Shown in pieces: positions 16,884 through 25,775 of a DNA stretch of 64,000 nucleotides. The notes under the pieces are model-generated. The model did no database searches and was not told where the DNA came from. It saw nothing but the letters and a program-made list of their open reading frames with translations. The DNA comes from Mycolicibacterium sp. CR10 (GTDB taxonomy: Bacteria > Actinomycetota > Actinomycetes > Mycobacteriales > Mycobacteriaceae), in assembly GCF_005222675.1 (NCBI RefSeq), contig NZ_STGE01000032.1, forward strand, positions 186,001-250,000, written 5' to 3'. The translations under genes and the position numbers were made by a program. Position 1 is the first letter of the stretch. Every line of letters starts with the position of its first letter.

Positions 16884-18242
16884 TCAGCCGGTGCCCGCCA
16901 CCAGCCAGCGACCCGAGAACGCCCGCCAGCCGACGAACACCAGCCGCAGCACCATGAAGGTGCTCAGCCCGGACCAGATGCCCGCCAGTCCCCACCCGAA
17001 GGCCAACGACAACCAGATCAACGGCAGAAATCCGACCAGCGCACTGACGAGCGTCGCATTGCGCATGAACTTCGCGTCACCGGCGCCCAGCAGCACCCCG
17101 TCGATGGCGAAAACGACCCCGGCGACCGGCAATTGGGCCACCAGGAACCACCAGGGCACCCCGATCTCGTCGAGCACCGAGCGGTCGTCGGTGAACATCG
17201 CAGGGAGCACCGAGGCGCCCAGAGCGAACAGCGCGGCCAACGCGCCGCCTGCCACGGTGGAGAAGATGGTCACCCGCCACGCCACCGACTTGGCGTGGGC
17301 CAGCTGACCCGCCCCGAGCGCCGCACCGACTAGCGACTGCGCCGCGATCGCCATCGAATCGAGCACCAGCGCAAGGAAACTCCACAGCTGAAGGACCACC
17401 TGATGCGCGGCGACGGCGGCCGCGCCGAACCGTGCCGCCACCGCGCCGGCGGAGACGAAGCACGCCTGGAACGCCAGAGTCCGCAGCACCAGGTCGCGCC
17501 CCATCACGACTTGGGCCCGCAGCACCGACGGCCGTAACCGCAACGGGACGTTCTCAACGAACAGTGCCCGGAAGAACAACCCCGCGGCCAGCCACTGACC
17601 GACCACATTGGCTATCGCCGAGCCGGACAGCCCGAGTTCGGGAGCACCCAGCCAGCCGTACACCAACAGCGGACACAGCACCGCGGACACCGCGAACCCG
17701 AAGACCACGTACCGCAGCGGGCGCATCGTGTCCTGCACGCCCCGCATCCATCCGTTGCCCGCGGCGGCGACGAGGATCGCCGGCACGGCCAGGCTGGCGA
17801 TGCGCACCCACGGCAGCGCGGTGGCCGCGATCCGTCCCCCGTCGGACTCACCGGCCAGCACGGTCACCAGCGGACCCGCCGTCAGTTGCACCGCGATGAC
17901 GATGGCGGTGCCGATTCCCAGTGCCAGCCAGGTCGCCTGCACGCCCTCGTGGACCGCCGCGGTTCTGTCGCCCGAGCCGTAGAACCGGGCGGCGCGGGCG
18001 GTGGTGCCGTAGGACAGGAAGGTCAGCTGTGAACTCAGCACGCCCATCACCAGTGCGCCGATCGCCAGGCCGGCAAGGCTGAGGGCTCCGAGGCGACCGA
18101 CGACTGCCAGGTCGAACAGCAGGTAGAGGGGCTCGGCCGCGAGCACTCCGAGCGCCGGAAAGGCGAGTGCGGCGATACGACGGTTGGTGGCGGGAACCAC
18201 GGGGTCAGTCAAGGGCGCGCGCAAGCTCCGCAACCACGTCAT
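16884..18242 (-). CDS. dinF: MATE-family efflux transporter DinF
   Basis: 452 residues, about 12 membrane segments, MATE/DinF type. The N-terminal stretch ALAFPALGVLAAEPLYLLFDLAVVG matches mycobacterial DinF and contains the acidic residue of helix 1. Cation-coupled drug or metabolite export is likely; substrate unknown. The ATG at 18242 overlaps nrnA by 38 nt and has a weak GGA upstream. A TTG at 18212 or GTG at 18200 would give an N-terminus nearer to the M. tuberculosis protein; the choice is open. Confidence 0.9.
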   Translation of the reverse strand: MTWLRSLRAPLTDPVVPATNRRIAALAFPALGVLAAEPLYLLFDLAVVGRLGALSLAGLAIGALVMGVLSSQLTFLSYGTTARAARFYGSGDRTAAVHEGVQATWLALGIGTAIVIAVQLTAGPLVTVLAGESDGGRIAATALPWVRIASLAVPAILVAAAGNGWMRGVQDTMRPLRYVVFGFAVSAVLCPLLVYGWLGAPELGLSGSAIANVVGQWLAAGLFFRALFVENVPLRLRPSVLRAQVVMGRDLVLRTLAFQACFVSAGAVAARFGAAAVAAHQVVLQLWSFLALVLDSMAIAAQSLVGAALGAGQLAHAKSVAWRVTIFSTVAGGALAALFALGASVLPAMFTDDRSVLDEIGVPWWFLVAQLPVAGVVFAIDGVLLGAGDAKFMRNATLVSALVGFLPLIWLSLAFGWGLAGIWSGLSTFMVLRLVFVGWRAFSGRWLVAGTG

Positions 18243-19203
18243 CGGCGGTTCCAGTCGCCGAATAGCCGGCGGCGAGACGGTGACCGCCGCCGCCGAAGGC
18301 GCTGGCCGTCGATGCGAGATCGACAGACTTGGAGCGCATCGACACCGACCAGTGGCGCGGCTCGATCTCTTTGAAGACCGCCGCCACCTCCGCTTGCTGC
18401 GTGGTGCGCACGATGTCGACGATGCTCTCCACTTCCTCCGGCCGCGCGTTCAGCCATTCCTCGTGGGTGACGACGGCGTACACCAGTCCGCGCCCGCCTG
18501 CTGCGTCAGCCAGCAAGGTGGCCGACCCGAGGACTCGGGACAACAGCGGCAGCCACGCGAACGGATGGGTGTCGAGCAGGGTGCGGCTGATGGCGGCGTT
18601 GTCGACGCCCAAGTCGACCAGGCGCGCCGCCAGCCGGTGCGCCCGGGCACTGGCCCAACGAAAAGAACCGGTGTCGGTGGTCAATCCGGCGTACAGGCAG
18701 TGCGCCACCCGCGAATCGATGGGCTTGCCCCACACGTCCAGCAGCTCGGCGATCAGCATGGTCGTCGAGTCCGCGGACGGATCCACGAAGTTCGCGGTGC
18801 CGAACAGGTGGTTGGAGGCGTGGTGATCGATGACCAGGACGTGCCGGTCGAACTCGACGAGGTCGCGCAGCGTCCCAAGGCGATTCACGCTGGGGATGTC
18901 GACGGTGACCACCAGGTCGGCGTCGCGGCGGAGCTCCTGGGGTGTCACCAGCAGGTGCCCGCCGGGCAGTGACTGCAATGACTCGGGCAGCTGTGCCGGC
19001 GCCGCGAAGCTGACCTCGACGTCTTTGCCTGCGTGGTCGAGCACCAGGGCCAGGGCGAGCCCGGCACCGATGGTGTCCGCATCGGGGTGGACGTGACAGA
19101 GCACGATGACCGACCCGGCGGCCGACAGCAGTTCGACAGCGGCGCGCGCATCGACGCGCACGCCAGCCACCAAGCTGTCAGTCGTCGAATCTGTCGCGGT
19201 CAC
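18205..19203 (-). CDS. nrnA: DHH-DHHA1 phosphoesterase NrnA/CnpB
   Basis: 332 residues. Degrades nanoRNA and pAp, and in mycobacteria cyclic di-AMP. DHH-family motifs are clear: CHVHPDADTIGAG, VTVDIPS, VIDHHASN, and the C-terminal DHHA1 motif GGGGHRLAAGYS. It sits downstream of rbfA (26-nt overlap) and upstream of dinF, the conserved order Rv2838c-Rv2837c-Rv2836c. Confidence 0.94.
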   Translation of the reverse strand: MTATDSTTDSLVAGVRVDARAAVELLSAAGSVIVLCHVHPDADTIGAGLALALVLDHAGKDVEVSFAAPAQLPESLQSLPGGHLLVTPQELRRDADLVVTVDIPSVNRLGTLRDLVEFDRHVLVIDHHASNHLFGTANFVDPSADSTTMLIAELLDVWGKPIDSRVAHCLYAGLTTDTGSFRWASARAHRLAARLVDLGVDNAAISRTLLDTHPFAWLPLLSRVLGSATLLADAAGGRGLVYAVVTHEEWLNARPEEVESIVDIVRTTQQAEVAAVFKEIEPRHWSVSMRSKSVDLASTASAFGGGGHRLAAGYSATGTADDVVAELARALD

Positions 19204-19696
19204 CCGTGTCCTCAGCGTTCGGCCCGTCCGTGCTCCCCTGCGGCCCCCCGCTCGTGTCTTCCTCCACCCCGCTTACACGGTACGGGTCCGCGTCGCCGGC
19301 GTGCTTGGCACCTTGACGAACTCTTGCCAAATCCTCATCTGCAGCCCGCGCACGGGCAAGCAGTTCCTCCATGTGCGCCGAGGTCTCCGGGACCTTGTCC
19401 AGCACGAACGCCAGCGTCGGGGTGAAGCGCACGCCGGTGGCGGCGCCGACCCTGCTGCGCAGCGTGCCCTTGGCCCGCTCCAACGCCGCCGCCGCGGCCG
19501 CGTAGTCGGGTTCGTCCTGCAGCGTTTCGCCGCGCACCGTGTAGTACACCGTGGCGTCGTGCAGGTCCCCCGTGACCTTCGTGTCCGTGATGGTCACGAA
19601 GGCCAGCGGAGGATCCTTGATCTCGAACTCGATGGCCGAGGCCACAACCGTGGCGATGCGCTTGGAGAGCCGGCGTGCGCGGCCGACATCAACCAT
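19178..19696 (-). CDS. rbfA: Ribosome-binding factor A
   Basis: 172 residues. 30S maturation factor with a KH-type domain. Recognised by RARRLSKRIATVVASAIE, the DLHDATVYYTV segment and GVRFTPTLAFVLDKVPE. A disordered acidic C-terminal tail (TSGGPQGSTDGPNAED) follows, typical for mycobacteria. Lies 17 nt after the infB stop and overlaps nrnA, so it is part of the nusA-infB operon. Confidence 0.95.
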   Translation of the reverse strand: MVDVGRARRLSKRIATVVASAIEFEIKDPPLAFVTITDTKVTGDLHDATVYYTVRGETLQDEPDYAAAAAALERAKGTLRSRVGAATGVRFTPTLAFVLDKVPETSAHMEELLARARAADEDLARVRQGAKHAGDADPYRVSGVEEDTSGGPQGSTDGPNAEDTGDRDRFDD

Positions 19697-19712
19697 GTCG
19701 CTCGTCGGTCAT

Positions 19713-22487
19713 CTAGACGCGCTCTTTCTCAACCAGCTCGTACGCCTCGATGACATCGCCTTCTTTGATGTCGTTGTACGTCAGCGTCAGACCACATTCG
19801 TAGCCGTCGCGGACCTCGGTCGCGTCGTCCTTCTCGCGCTTGAGCGACGAGATGGTGACTGTCTCGGCGATCACGACGTTGTCGCGGAGCAGGCGTGCCT
19901 TCGCGTTGCGTCGCATCAGACCCGAGGTGACCAGGCAACCCGCGATGTTGCCGACCTTCGACGAGCGGAAGATGGCCCGGATCTCGGCGCGACCGAGCTC
20001 CTTCTCCTCGTAGACCGGCTTGAGCATGCCCTTGAGCGCGCTCTGGATCTCGTCGATGGCCTGGTAGATCACCGAGTAGTACCGGATATCCACGCCCTCG
20101 CGGTTCGCCAGCTCGGTGGCCTTGCCCTCGGCGCGGACGTTGAACCCGATGATGATCGCGTCCGATGCCGACGCCAGGTTGACGTTGGTCTCGGTGACGC
20201 CGCCGACACCGCGGTCGATGACGCGCAGTTCCACTTCGTCGTCGATCTCGATGCCGTACAGAGCTTCCTCCAGCGCCTCGACGGTGCCGGAGTTGTCGCC
20301 CTTGAGGATCAGGTTCAGCTGCGACGTTTCCTTCAGCGCGGCATCCAGATCGTCCAGGCTGATGCGCTTGCGGGTCTTGGCCGCCAATGCGTTGCGCTTG
20401 CGCGCGCTGCGCCGGTCGGCGATCTGCCGGGCGATCCGGTCTTCGTCGACGACCAGCAGGTTGTCACCGGCGCCAGGCACCGACGTGAAACCGACGACCT
20501 GGACGGGACGCGACGGCAACGCCGCGTCGACGTCTTCACCGTGCTCGTCGACCATGCGCCGCACCCGCCCGTAGGCGTCGCCGGCGACGATCGAGTCGCC
20601 GACCCGCAGCGTGCCGCGCTGGATCAGCACGGTGGCCACCGGACCGCGACCGCGGTCCAGGTGCGCCTCGATGGCCACGCCCTGAGCCTCCATGTCCGGG
20701 TTGGCCCGAAGGTCCAACGCGGCGTCGGCGGTCAGCAGCACTGCTTCGAGCAGGGCGTCGATATTGGTGCCCTGTTTGGCCGAGATGTCGACGAACATGG
20801 TGTCGCCACCGAAGTCCTCGGCCACCAGGTTGTACTCGGTGAGCTGGGCTCGGATCTTGGCCGGGTCGGCGCCTTCCTTGTCGATCTTGTTGACCGCCAC
20901 CACGATCGGCACGTCGGCCGCCTGCGCGTGGTTGATCGCCTCCACCGTCTGCGGCATGACGCCGTCGTCGGCGGCGACCACCAGGATCGCGATGTCGGTG
21001 GCCTTCGCGCCGCGGGCACGCATGGCGGTGAACGCCTCGTGACCCGGGGTGTCGATGAAGGTGACCAGTCGCTCGTTGCCGTCCAGCTCGGTGAGGACCT
21101 GGTAGGCGCCGATGTGCTGGGTGATGCCGCCGGCCTCGCCCTCGCGGACCGTGGCGTTACGGATGGTGTCCAGCAGCCGGGTCTTGCCGTGGTCGACGTG
21201 ACCCATGACAGTGACCACGGGCGGACGGAACTCGAGATCGTCCTCGCCGCCCTCGTCCTCGCCATAGGTGAGGTCGAACGACTCGAGCAGCTCACGGTCC
21301 TCGTCCTCGGGGGACACGACCTGCACGACGTAGTTCATCTCGCCGCCGAGCAGTTCGAGCGTCGAGTCGTCTACCGACTGCGTGGCGGTCACCATCTCGC
21401 CGAGGTTGAACAACGCCTGCACCAGCGCCGCCGGGTTGGCGTCGATCTTCTCGGCGAAGTCCACCAGCGATGCGCCGCGGGCGAGCCGGATGGTCTCGCC
21501 GTTGCCGTGCGGCAACCGCACGCCACCGACAACGGGCGCCTGCATGTTCTCGTATTCGGCGCGTTTCGCCCGCTTCGACTTGCGTCCTCGCCGGACCGCG
21601 CCGCCGGGACGACCGAACGCTCCGGCCGCGCCACCGCGCTGGCCGGGGCGGCCACCGCCGCCACCGCCACCGGGACGGCCGCGATAGCCGCCGCCACCGC
21701 CTGCGGGTGCGCCGCCACCGCCGCCGGGGCCGCCTGCGCCGCCGCCGCGATAGTTACCGCCACCGCCGCCGCCTGGGCGACCACCGGCACTAGCGCCGGG
21801 GCCGCGACCGCCGGGGCCGGGGCGAGGGCCGCCGCCGGGCCGGGGTCCACCACCGGGGCCGGGGCGTGCGCCCTGCGGCCGGGGCGGCATATTGCCGGGT
21901 GTGGCGCCGGGACGGGGACCGCCGCCGGGGCGCGGACCGCCGGGTCCGGCACCTGGCCTGGGCGCCCCTGGGCTCTGGGGCCTGGGGATCGGCCGGTCGA
22001 CCGGCTGCTGGGACGAGAACGGGTTGTTGCCGACGCGCGGGGTCCGCGCGGCGGGCTTGGGAGCGCCGCCCGGCACGGGACCGGGGCTCGGACGCGGACC
22101 TGGGGTCGGGGCCGGACCCGGCCTGGCCGGCGGTGCCGGCTCCGCGGACGCGGCGGGCGCAGCGGGTGCCGCCGGAGCCGGGGGCGCTGCGGGTGGCGCC
22201 GGGGCGGGGGCGGGTTCCTGAGCCGCCGGCGGCGCGGCGGGCTTGGGTGCGGCCGGCCTGGGTTTGGCGGGTGACCCGTTGGAGGCGCCACCGCCTGCGC
22301 TCGCGACCTTGTCGCCTGCGGGCTTTGATCCGCCGAATGATTCGCGAAGCCGGCGGGCGACGGGCGCCTCGACCGTGGACGACGCTGATTTTACGAATTC
22401 ACCCTGCTCGTTGAGCCGGGAGAGAACTTCCTTACTGGTGACACCGAGTTCTTTAGCCAACTCGTGCACACGGGCCTTACCTGCCAC
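19713..22487 (-). CDS. infB: Translation initiation factor IF-2
   Basis: 924 residues. Delivers initiator tRNA to the ribosome. Domains in order: an N-terminal IF2_N helix segment (VHELAKELGVTSKEVLSRL), a very Pro/Gly/Ala-rich linker (about residues 60-300), a second IF2_N copy near residues 335-400, the G domain with GHVDHGKTRLLD, DTPGHEAF and NKIDKEGAD, then beta-barrel domains and C-terminal C1/C2 domains. The linker explains the simple-sequence GC-rich DNA at about 21.6-22.3 kb. Confidence 0.97.
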   Translation of the reverse strand: MAGKARVHELAKELGVTSKEVLSRLNEQGEFVKSASSTVEAPVARRLRESFGGSKPAGDKVASAGGGASNGSPAKPRPAAPKPAAPPAAQEPAPAPAPPAAPPAPAAPAAPAASAEPAPPARPGPAPTPGPRPSPGPVPGGAPKPAARTPRVGNNPFSSQQPVDRPIPRPQSPGAPRPGAGPGGPRPGGGPRPGATPGNMPPRPQGARPGPGGGPRPGGGPRPGPGGRGPGASAGGRPGGGGGGNYRGGGAGGPGGGGGAPAGGGGGYRGRPGGGGGGGRPGQRGGAAGAFGRPGGAVRRGRKSKRAKRAEYENMQAPVVGGVRLPHGNGETIRLARGASLVDFAEKIDANPAALVQALFNLGEMVTATQSVDDSTLELLGGEMNYVVQVVSPEDEDRELLESFDLTYGEDEGGEDDLEFRPPVVTVMGHVDHGKTRLLDTIRNATVREGEAGGITQHIGAYQVLTELDGNERLVTFIDTPGHEAFTAMRARGAKATDIAILVVAADDGVMPQTVEAINHAQAADVPIVVAVNKIDKEGADPAKIRAQLTEYNLVAEDFGGDTMFVDISAKQGTNIDALLEAVLLTADAALDLRANPDMEAQGVAIEAHLDRGRGPVATVLIQRGTLRVGDSIVAGDAYGRVRRMVDEHGEDVDAALPSRPVQVVGFTSVPGAGDNLLVVDEDRIARQIADRRSARKRNALAAKTRKRISLDDLDAALKETSQLNLILKGDNSGTVEALEEALYGIEIDDEVELRVIDRGVGGVTETNVNLASASDAIIIGFNVRAEGKATELANREGVDIRYYSVIYQAIDEIQSALKGMLKPVYEEKELGRAEIRAIFRSSKVGNIAGCLVTSGLMRRNAKARLLRDNVVIAETVTISSLKREKDDATEVRDGYECGLTLTYNDIKEGDVIEAYELVEKERV

Positions 22488-22554
22488 TACATCTCCTGTC
22501 TGGGAGGCGACAGCGGTGGTGGGCGCCGCGCCTCGGTTTAGCTATGACGCATGG

Positions 22555-22956
22555 TCATCGAGACTTCACGGTGTGCTCATGTTCTTCGCTACCTGTTCTG
22601 TTGCCGGGTGGCCTGAGCGCCCCCGAAGCCGGGAATCGCTCTTCCACCGCGGTGATGTCCGGTGTACCGGTGATCCGCAACGCTCGGCCGAACGCCCGCC
22701 GGCGAACTGCCGCTTGGAGACACTCGGGATCGCGGTGCAGCCAGGCACCCCGCCCCGGGAGCGTTCTCGCTGCGTCAACGGTCACGGCCCACTGGCCATT
22801 CCCGCCATCGACAGCGACAACCCGAAGCAATTCGACGGCCAGCTCTCGTTTCCGGCATCCGATGCAGGTCCGCACCGGTTCACCCGAAGGTTCGATGGTG
22901 CTTGTCTGCGTCCGAGCCGAGGTCTCGCGCTGGATCACAGCTGAGTCTACCGTCAC
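22555..22956 (-). CDS. ylxR: YlxR family RNA-binding protein (DUF448)
   Basis: Up to 133 residues. The YlxR core begins at PVRTCIGCRKRELAVELLR and contains GRGAWLHRDPECL and RRAFGRALR. Small basic proteins of this family sit between nusA and infB in most Gram-positive genomes. The first about 25 residues are not conserved; a GTG at 22938 is a second start option, preceded on the minus strand by a TAGACT box 5 nt upstream, so a minor internal promoter is possible. Confidence 0.88.
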   Translation of the reverse strand: MTVDSAVIQRETSARTQTSTIEPSGEPVRTCIGCRKRELAVELLRVVAVDGGNGQWAVTVDAARTLPGRGAWLHRDPECLQAAVRRRAFGRALRITGTPDITAVEERFPASGALRPPGNRTGSEEHEHTVKSR

Positions 22957-22995
22957 CGCAGTACGGAATAGAAAATCGGTCCGCCGCGAGGCGCG

Positions 22996-24039
22996 TCAGT
23001 GGTCGCCGACCGCGCCGTGGGCGGCATCGGATCTGGGAGCGGGCCTGTCGGCCGCCGCGTCGTCGCTGCGGATGTCGATGCGCCAGCCGGTCAGCCTGGC
23101 CGCCAGCCGGGCGTTCTGCCCTTCCTTGCCGATCGCCAACGACAGCTGGAAATCCGGGACGATGACCCGCGCCGCCCGCGTCCCCTCGTCGATGACACTC
23201 ACCGACACGACCTTGGCCGGCGACAGTGCATTGGCGACGAACCTGGCCGGTTCCTCGTCGTAGTCGATAATGTCGATCTTCTCGCCCGACAGCTCGCTCA
23301 TCACGTTGCGGACCCGCTGGCCCATCGGACCGATGCAGGCACCCTTGGCATTGAGTCCGGGCATCCGGGAGGTGACGGCGATCTTGGAGCGGTGGCCGGC
23401 CTCCCTGGCCACCGCGACGATCTCGACCGAGCCGTCGGCGATCTCGGGGACCTCCAGCGAGAACAACTTGCGCACCAGATTCGGATGGGTGCGCGACAGC
23501 GTGATGAGTGGCTCGCGAGCGCCGCGGGCGACCCCGACGACGTAGCACCGCAACCGGTCCCCGTGCTCGTATCTTTCGCCGGGCACCTGCTCTGCGGCAG
23601 GGATCACGCCCTCGGATCCCTTTGTCTCGCTGCCCATTCGGACCACGACCAGGCCGCGGGCGTTGGCGCGCGCATCGCGCTGGATGACCCCAGCGACGAT
23701 ATCGCCTTCACGGGCGGAGAACTCACCGTAGTTCTTCTCGTTCTCGGCGTCGCGCAGCCGCTGCAGGATCACCTGACGGGCGGTGGTGGCCGCGATACGG
23801 CCGAAACCCTCTGGGGTGTCGTCCCATTCGTGCAGCACATTGCCGTCGGCATCGGTCTCCCGGGCCATCACCTTGACGACGCCGGTCTTGCGGTCGATGT
23901 CGATGTGGGCGTCGGCCTCGTGGCCTTCGGTGTGCCGGTAGGCGGTCAGGAGGGCGGATTTGATGGTCTCGACCACCACGTCGACCGTGATTCCCTTGTC
24001 GGCCTCGATCGCATGCAGCGCTGCCATGTCGATGTTCAC
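22996..24039 (-). CDS. nusA: Transcription elongation/termination factor NusA
   Basis: 347 residues, the short actinobacterial form. N-terminal RNA-polymerase-binding domain (MNIDMAALHAIEADKGI), S1 domain (AREGDIVAGVIQRDARANA), and two KH domains (EVPEIADGSVEIVAVAREAG and ACIGPMGQRVRNVMSEL). Modulates pausing, termination and antitermination of rRNA transcription. The start is 2 nt after the rimP stop, so the two are coupled. Confidence 0.96.
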   Translation of the reverse strand: MNIDMAALHAIEADKGITVDVVVETIKSALLTAYRHTEGHEADAHIDIDRKTGVVKVMARETDADGNVLHEWDDTPEGFGRIAATTARQVILQRLRDAENEKNYGEFSAREGDIVAGVIQRDARANARGLVVVRMGSETKGSEGVIPAAEQVPGERYEHGDRLRCYVVGVARGAREPLITLSRTHPNLVRKLFSLEVPEIADGSVEIVAVAREAGHRSKIAVTSRMPGLNAKGACIGPMGQRVRNVMSELSGEKIDIIDYDEEPARFVANALSPAKVVSVSVIDEGTRAARVIVPDFQLSLAIGKEGQNARLAARLTGWRIDIRSDDAAADRPAPRSDAAHGAVGDH

Positions 24040-24041
24040 GT

Positions 24042-24569
24042 TCAGGCCTCCTTTCCTGATAGGCCGGCCAATTCCAACTCACGCGGACTTGGCGGCGAAA
24101 ACTCAACCTGTACAACAGCTTTGGCGATAGTATCGAGCGCGATATCGCGGGTCGCGAGGTTGCCACGGGCACCCTCGCGCATGATCACGCACACGGTGCC
24201 GTCCTGCGTCTCGCCCAGACGGCCGGTCAGAGACGAACCGTCGGCCAGCGTCAACTCGACCTTGCGCCCACGGGCCCGGCGGAAGTGCGTGTCCGTCGTC
24301 AGCGGGCGATCGACGCCCGGCGAGGTCACTTCGAGGACATAGGCCGGGGATTCGAGCTCGTCGAGCAGTTCCGCGGCGATCCGGGACAGCTGGGCAACCG
24401 AGTCGAGGTCCAGGCCGTCGTCGCCGTCGACCACGACGACGATCCGGGGTGGACGTGCCGCGGCGTCGATCACCACGTCTTCGATGTCGAATCCGGCGCG
24501 CGAGAACTCTCCGTCGAGCAGATCGATCACCTGTCGTTGCGACGGTAATCCCGTAGACCGCTCCGCCAC
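24042..24569 (-). CDS. rimP: Ribosome maturation factor RimP
   Basis: 175 residues. 30S assembly factor. Visible features are LDGEFSRAGFDIEDVVID, the LDLDSVAQLSRIAAELLDE segment, VLEVTSPGVDRPLTT and the C-terminal Sm-like half. GTG start at 24569 with GAGGAG upstream. First gene of the rimP-nusA-ylxR-infB-rbfA run; a strong terminator-like hairpin lies about 105 nt upstream. Confidence 0.94.
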   Translation of the reverse strand: MAERSTGLPSQRQVIDLLDGEFSRAGFDIEDVVIDAAARPPRIVVVVDGDDGLDLDSVAQLSRIAAELLDELESPAYVLEVTSPGVDRPLTTDTHFRRARGRKVELTLADGSSLTGRLGETQDGTVCVIMREGARGNLATRDIALDTIAKAVVQVEFSPPSPRELELAGLSGKEA

Positions 24570-24674
24570 GGCGAGCTCCTCGTCTTGAGTTGTCCGGACA
24601 TCGGGTCCCGGTGACTTTCACAGAGAACACGTCCCCGGACCCGACACTCCACGATACGCCAGTAACGCCAGGCC

Positions 24675-24728
24675 AAAAAACGAAAACCCGCGAGCGCGGC
24701 GCTCCGACACCGGAGTCGGCGCCGCGGG
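24675..24728 (-). terminator. Intrinsic-terminator-like hairpin with T tail in rimP leader
   Basis: On the minus strand a long GC-rich hairpin (arms CCCGCG at 24687-24692 with CGCGGG at 24723-24728, GCGC pairs, and CTCCG-ACAC-CGGAG at 24702-24715 as the tip) is followed by TTTTCGTTTTTT (24686 down to 24675). Such T tails are rare in mycobacteria. It could block read-through from proS or act as an attenuator in the rimP-nusA-infB leader. The plus-strand gene starts beyond it. Confidence 0.65.
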
Positions 24729-24762
24729 TGCTGTCGCGGCATCGCCGAATCGTGCTGGCAGG

Positions 24763-25293
24763 ATGTTGCACGTGCCGAGCCGCCCGCCGACCATCAGTCG
24801 CCGCCGTCTGCTCGCTGGAGCAGCGGCACTCGCTGCGCTGGGCGCGTCGGCGGAGACCCTGACCGCCTGCGGCACCGCTGCGACGCCCCCACCGGACCTC
24901 GATGACCTGACGACCGCCCTCGACCGCGCCCGCTCCGACAGCACGTTGGCCACCGACGCCGCCGCTGCCGCGCGCGGGTCGATCGCCGACACCTTGACCG
25001 AGGTTGCCGCCGTACGGTCGGCCCATGGCGAGGCGCTCGCCGACGAGATCGTGCGACTCACCGGCGAGGCCGCCCCGACCACCACCGCCGTCACGACAAC
25101 CACCACGTCGTCGGCGCCCACCCCGGCCCCCACGGCAGACGACGTGATCGGCGCCTTGCGCGCGTCGGCCGACAGCGCCACCCAGGCCGCCGCGGCGCTG
25201 TCCGGTTATCGAGCCGGGCTGCTCGCGTCGGTCGCCGCCGCTTGCGCGGTCGCCTACAGCGTCGCGTTGACGCCGGTGGGTGGTGGGCAGTGA
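24763..25293 (+). CDS. Exported alanine-rich protein (Rv2843-like), putative lipoprotein
   Basis: 176 residues. A twin-arginine-like N-terminus (ISRRRLLAGAAALAALG) is followed by LTAC, a possible lipobox. The mature part is helical, Ala-rich, with a Thr/Pro-rich linker near residues 105-125. Function unknown. Either the ATG at 24763 or the GTG at 24772 could be the start; a CAGGAT box 7 nt before the GTG favours a leaderless start there. The stop overlaps the GTG of the next gene (GTGA), indicating an operon. Confidence 0.7.
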   Translation: MLHVPSRPPTISRRRLLAGAAALAALGASAETLTACGTAATPPPDLDDLTTALDRARSDSTLATDAAAAARGSIADTLTEVAAVRSAHGEALADEIVRLTGEAAPTTTAVTTTTTSSAPTPAPTADDVIGALRASADSATQAAAALSGYRAGLLASVAAACAVAYSVALTPVGGGQ

Positions 25294-25769
25294 CGTCTCC
25301 CGACCCGACTACCGCTTCGGAACCGGCCCGCCCGGCTGACGCTGCCGACGGTGCGCTCTTCGATGCAATCGCCGCCGAGCACGCCACGATCTACGGGTAC
25401 GGGATCGTCTCGGCGCATTCGACGCCCGAGGTCAACTACCTCGTCTCCGAAGCGATGCTCGAGCACCGGACGCGGCGGGAGGCCGCCATCACGCTACTCG
25501 GACAACGCGGCGCCGACGTGCCGTTGCCCGCCGCCGGGTACTCGTTGCCGACGGAGGTCGACAGCCCCACCGAGGCCACCAACCTCGCGGTGACGATGGA
25601 GCAGGACACCGCCACTGCGTGGCGGGCCGTCGTCGAGCAGGCCACCGATCAGACCTTCCGGGCGTTCGGCGTCACCGCGCTGACGGAGAGCGCCGCGATG
25701 GCCGCGCAATGGCGCCGGGTCCGCGGCGACACCACGATCATCGTCGCGTTCCCCGGCGGCTCCGAATAG
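25290..25769 (+). CDS. Ferritin-like DUF4439 protein (Rv2844-like)
   Basis: About 159 residues. Ferritin-like helical domain: FDAIAAEHATIYGYGIVSAH, LVSEAMLEHRTRREAAITLL, and ending with AWRAVVEQATDQTFRAFGVTALTESAAMAAQW (quoted here only to name the helices at residues 105-140). Metal ligands are not obvious in a full set. GTG start at 25290 is chosen for the 4-nt overlap with the preceding gene. Convergent with proS. Confidence 0.8.
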   Translation: MTSPDPTTASEPARPADAADGALFDAIAAEHATIYGYGIVSAHSTPEVNYLVSEAMLEHRTRREAAITLLGQRGADVPLPAAGYSLPTEVDSPTEATNLAVTMEQDTATAWRAVVEQATDQTFRAFGVTALTESAAMAAQWRRVRGDTTIIVAFPGGSE

Positions 25770-25775
25770 CCGGCG

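Noticed and set aside
19551..22274. Plus-strand open frame of about 900 codons with Ala/Gly-rich end
   Set aside because: Antisense to infB; the composition mirrors the GC-rich linker of IF-2.
21600..22300. Simple GC-rich repeats as a possible satellite or PE_PGRS-like gene
   Set aside because: They encode the Pro/Gly/Ala linker of IF-2 in frame with the conserved domains.
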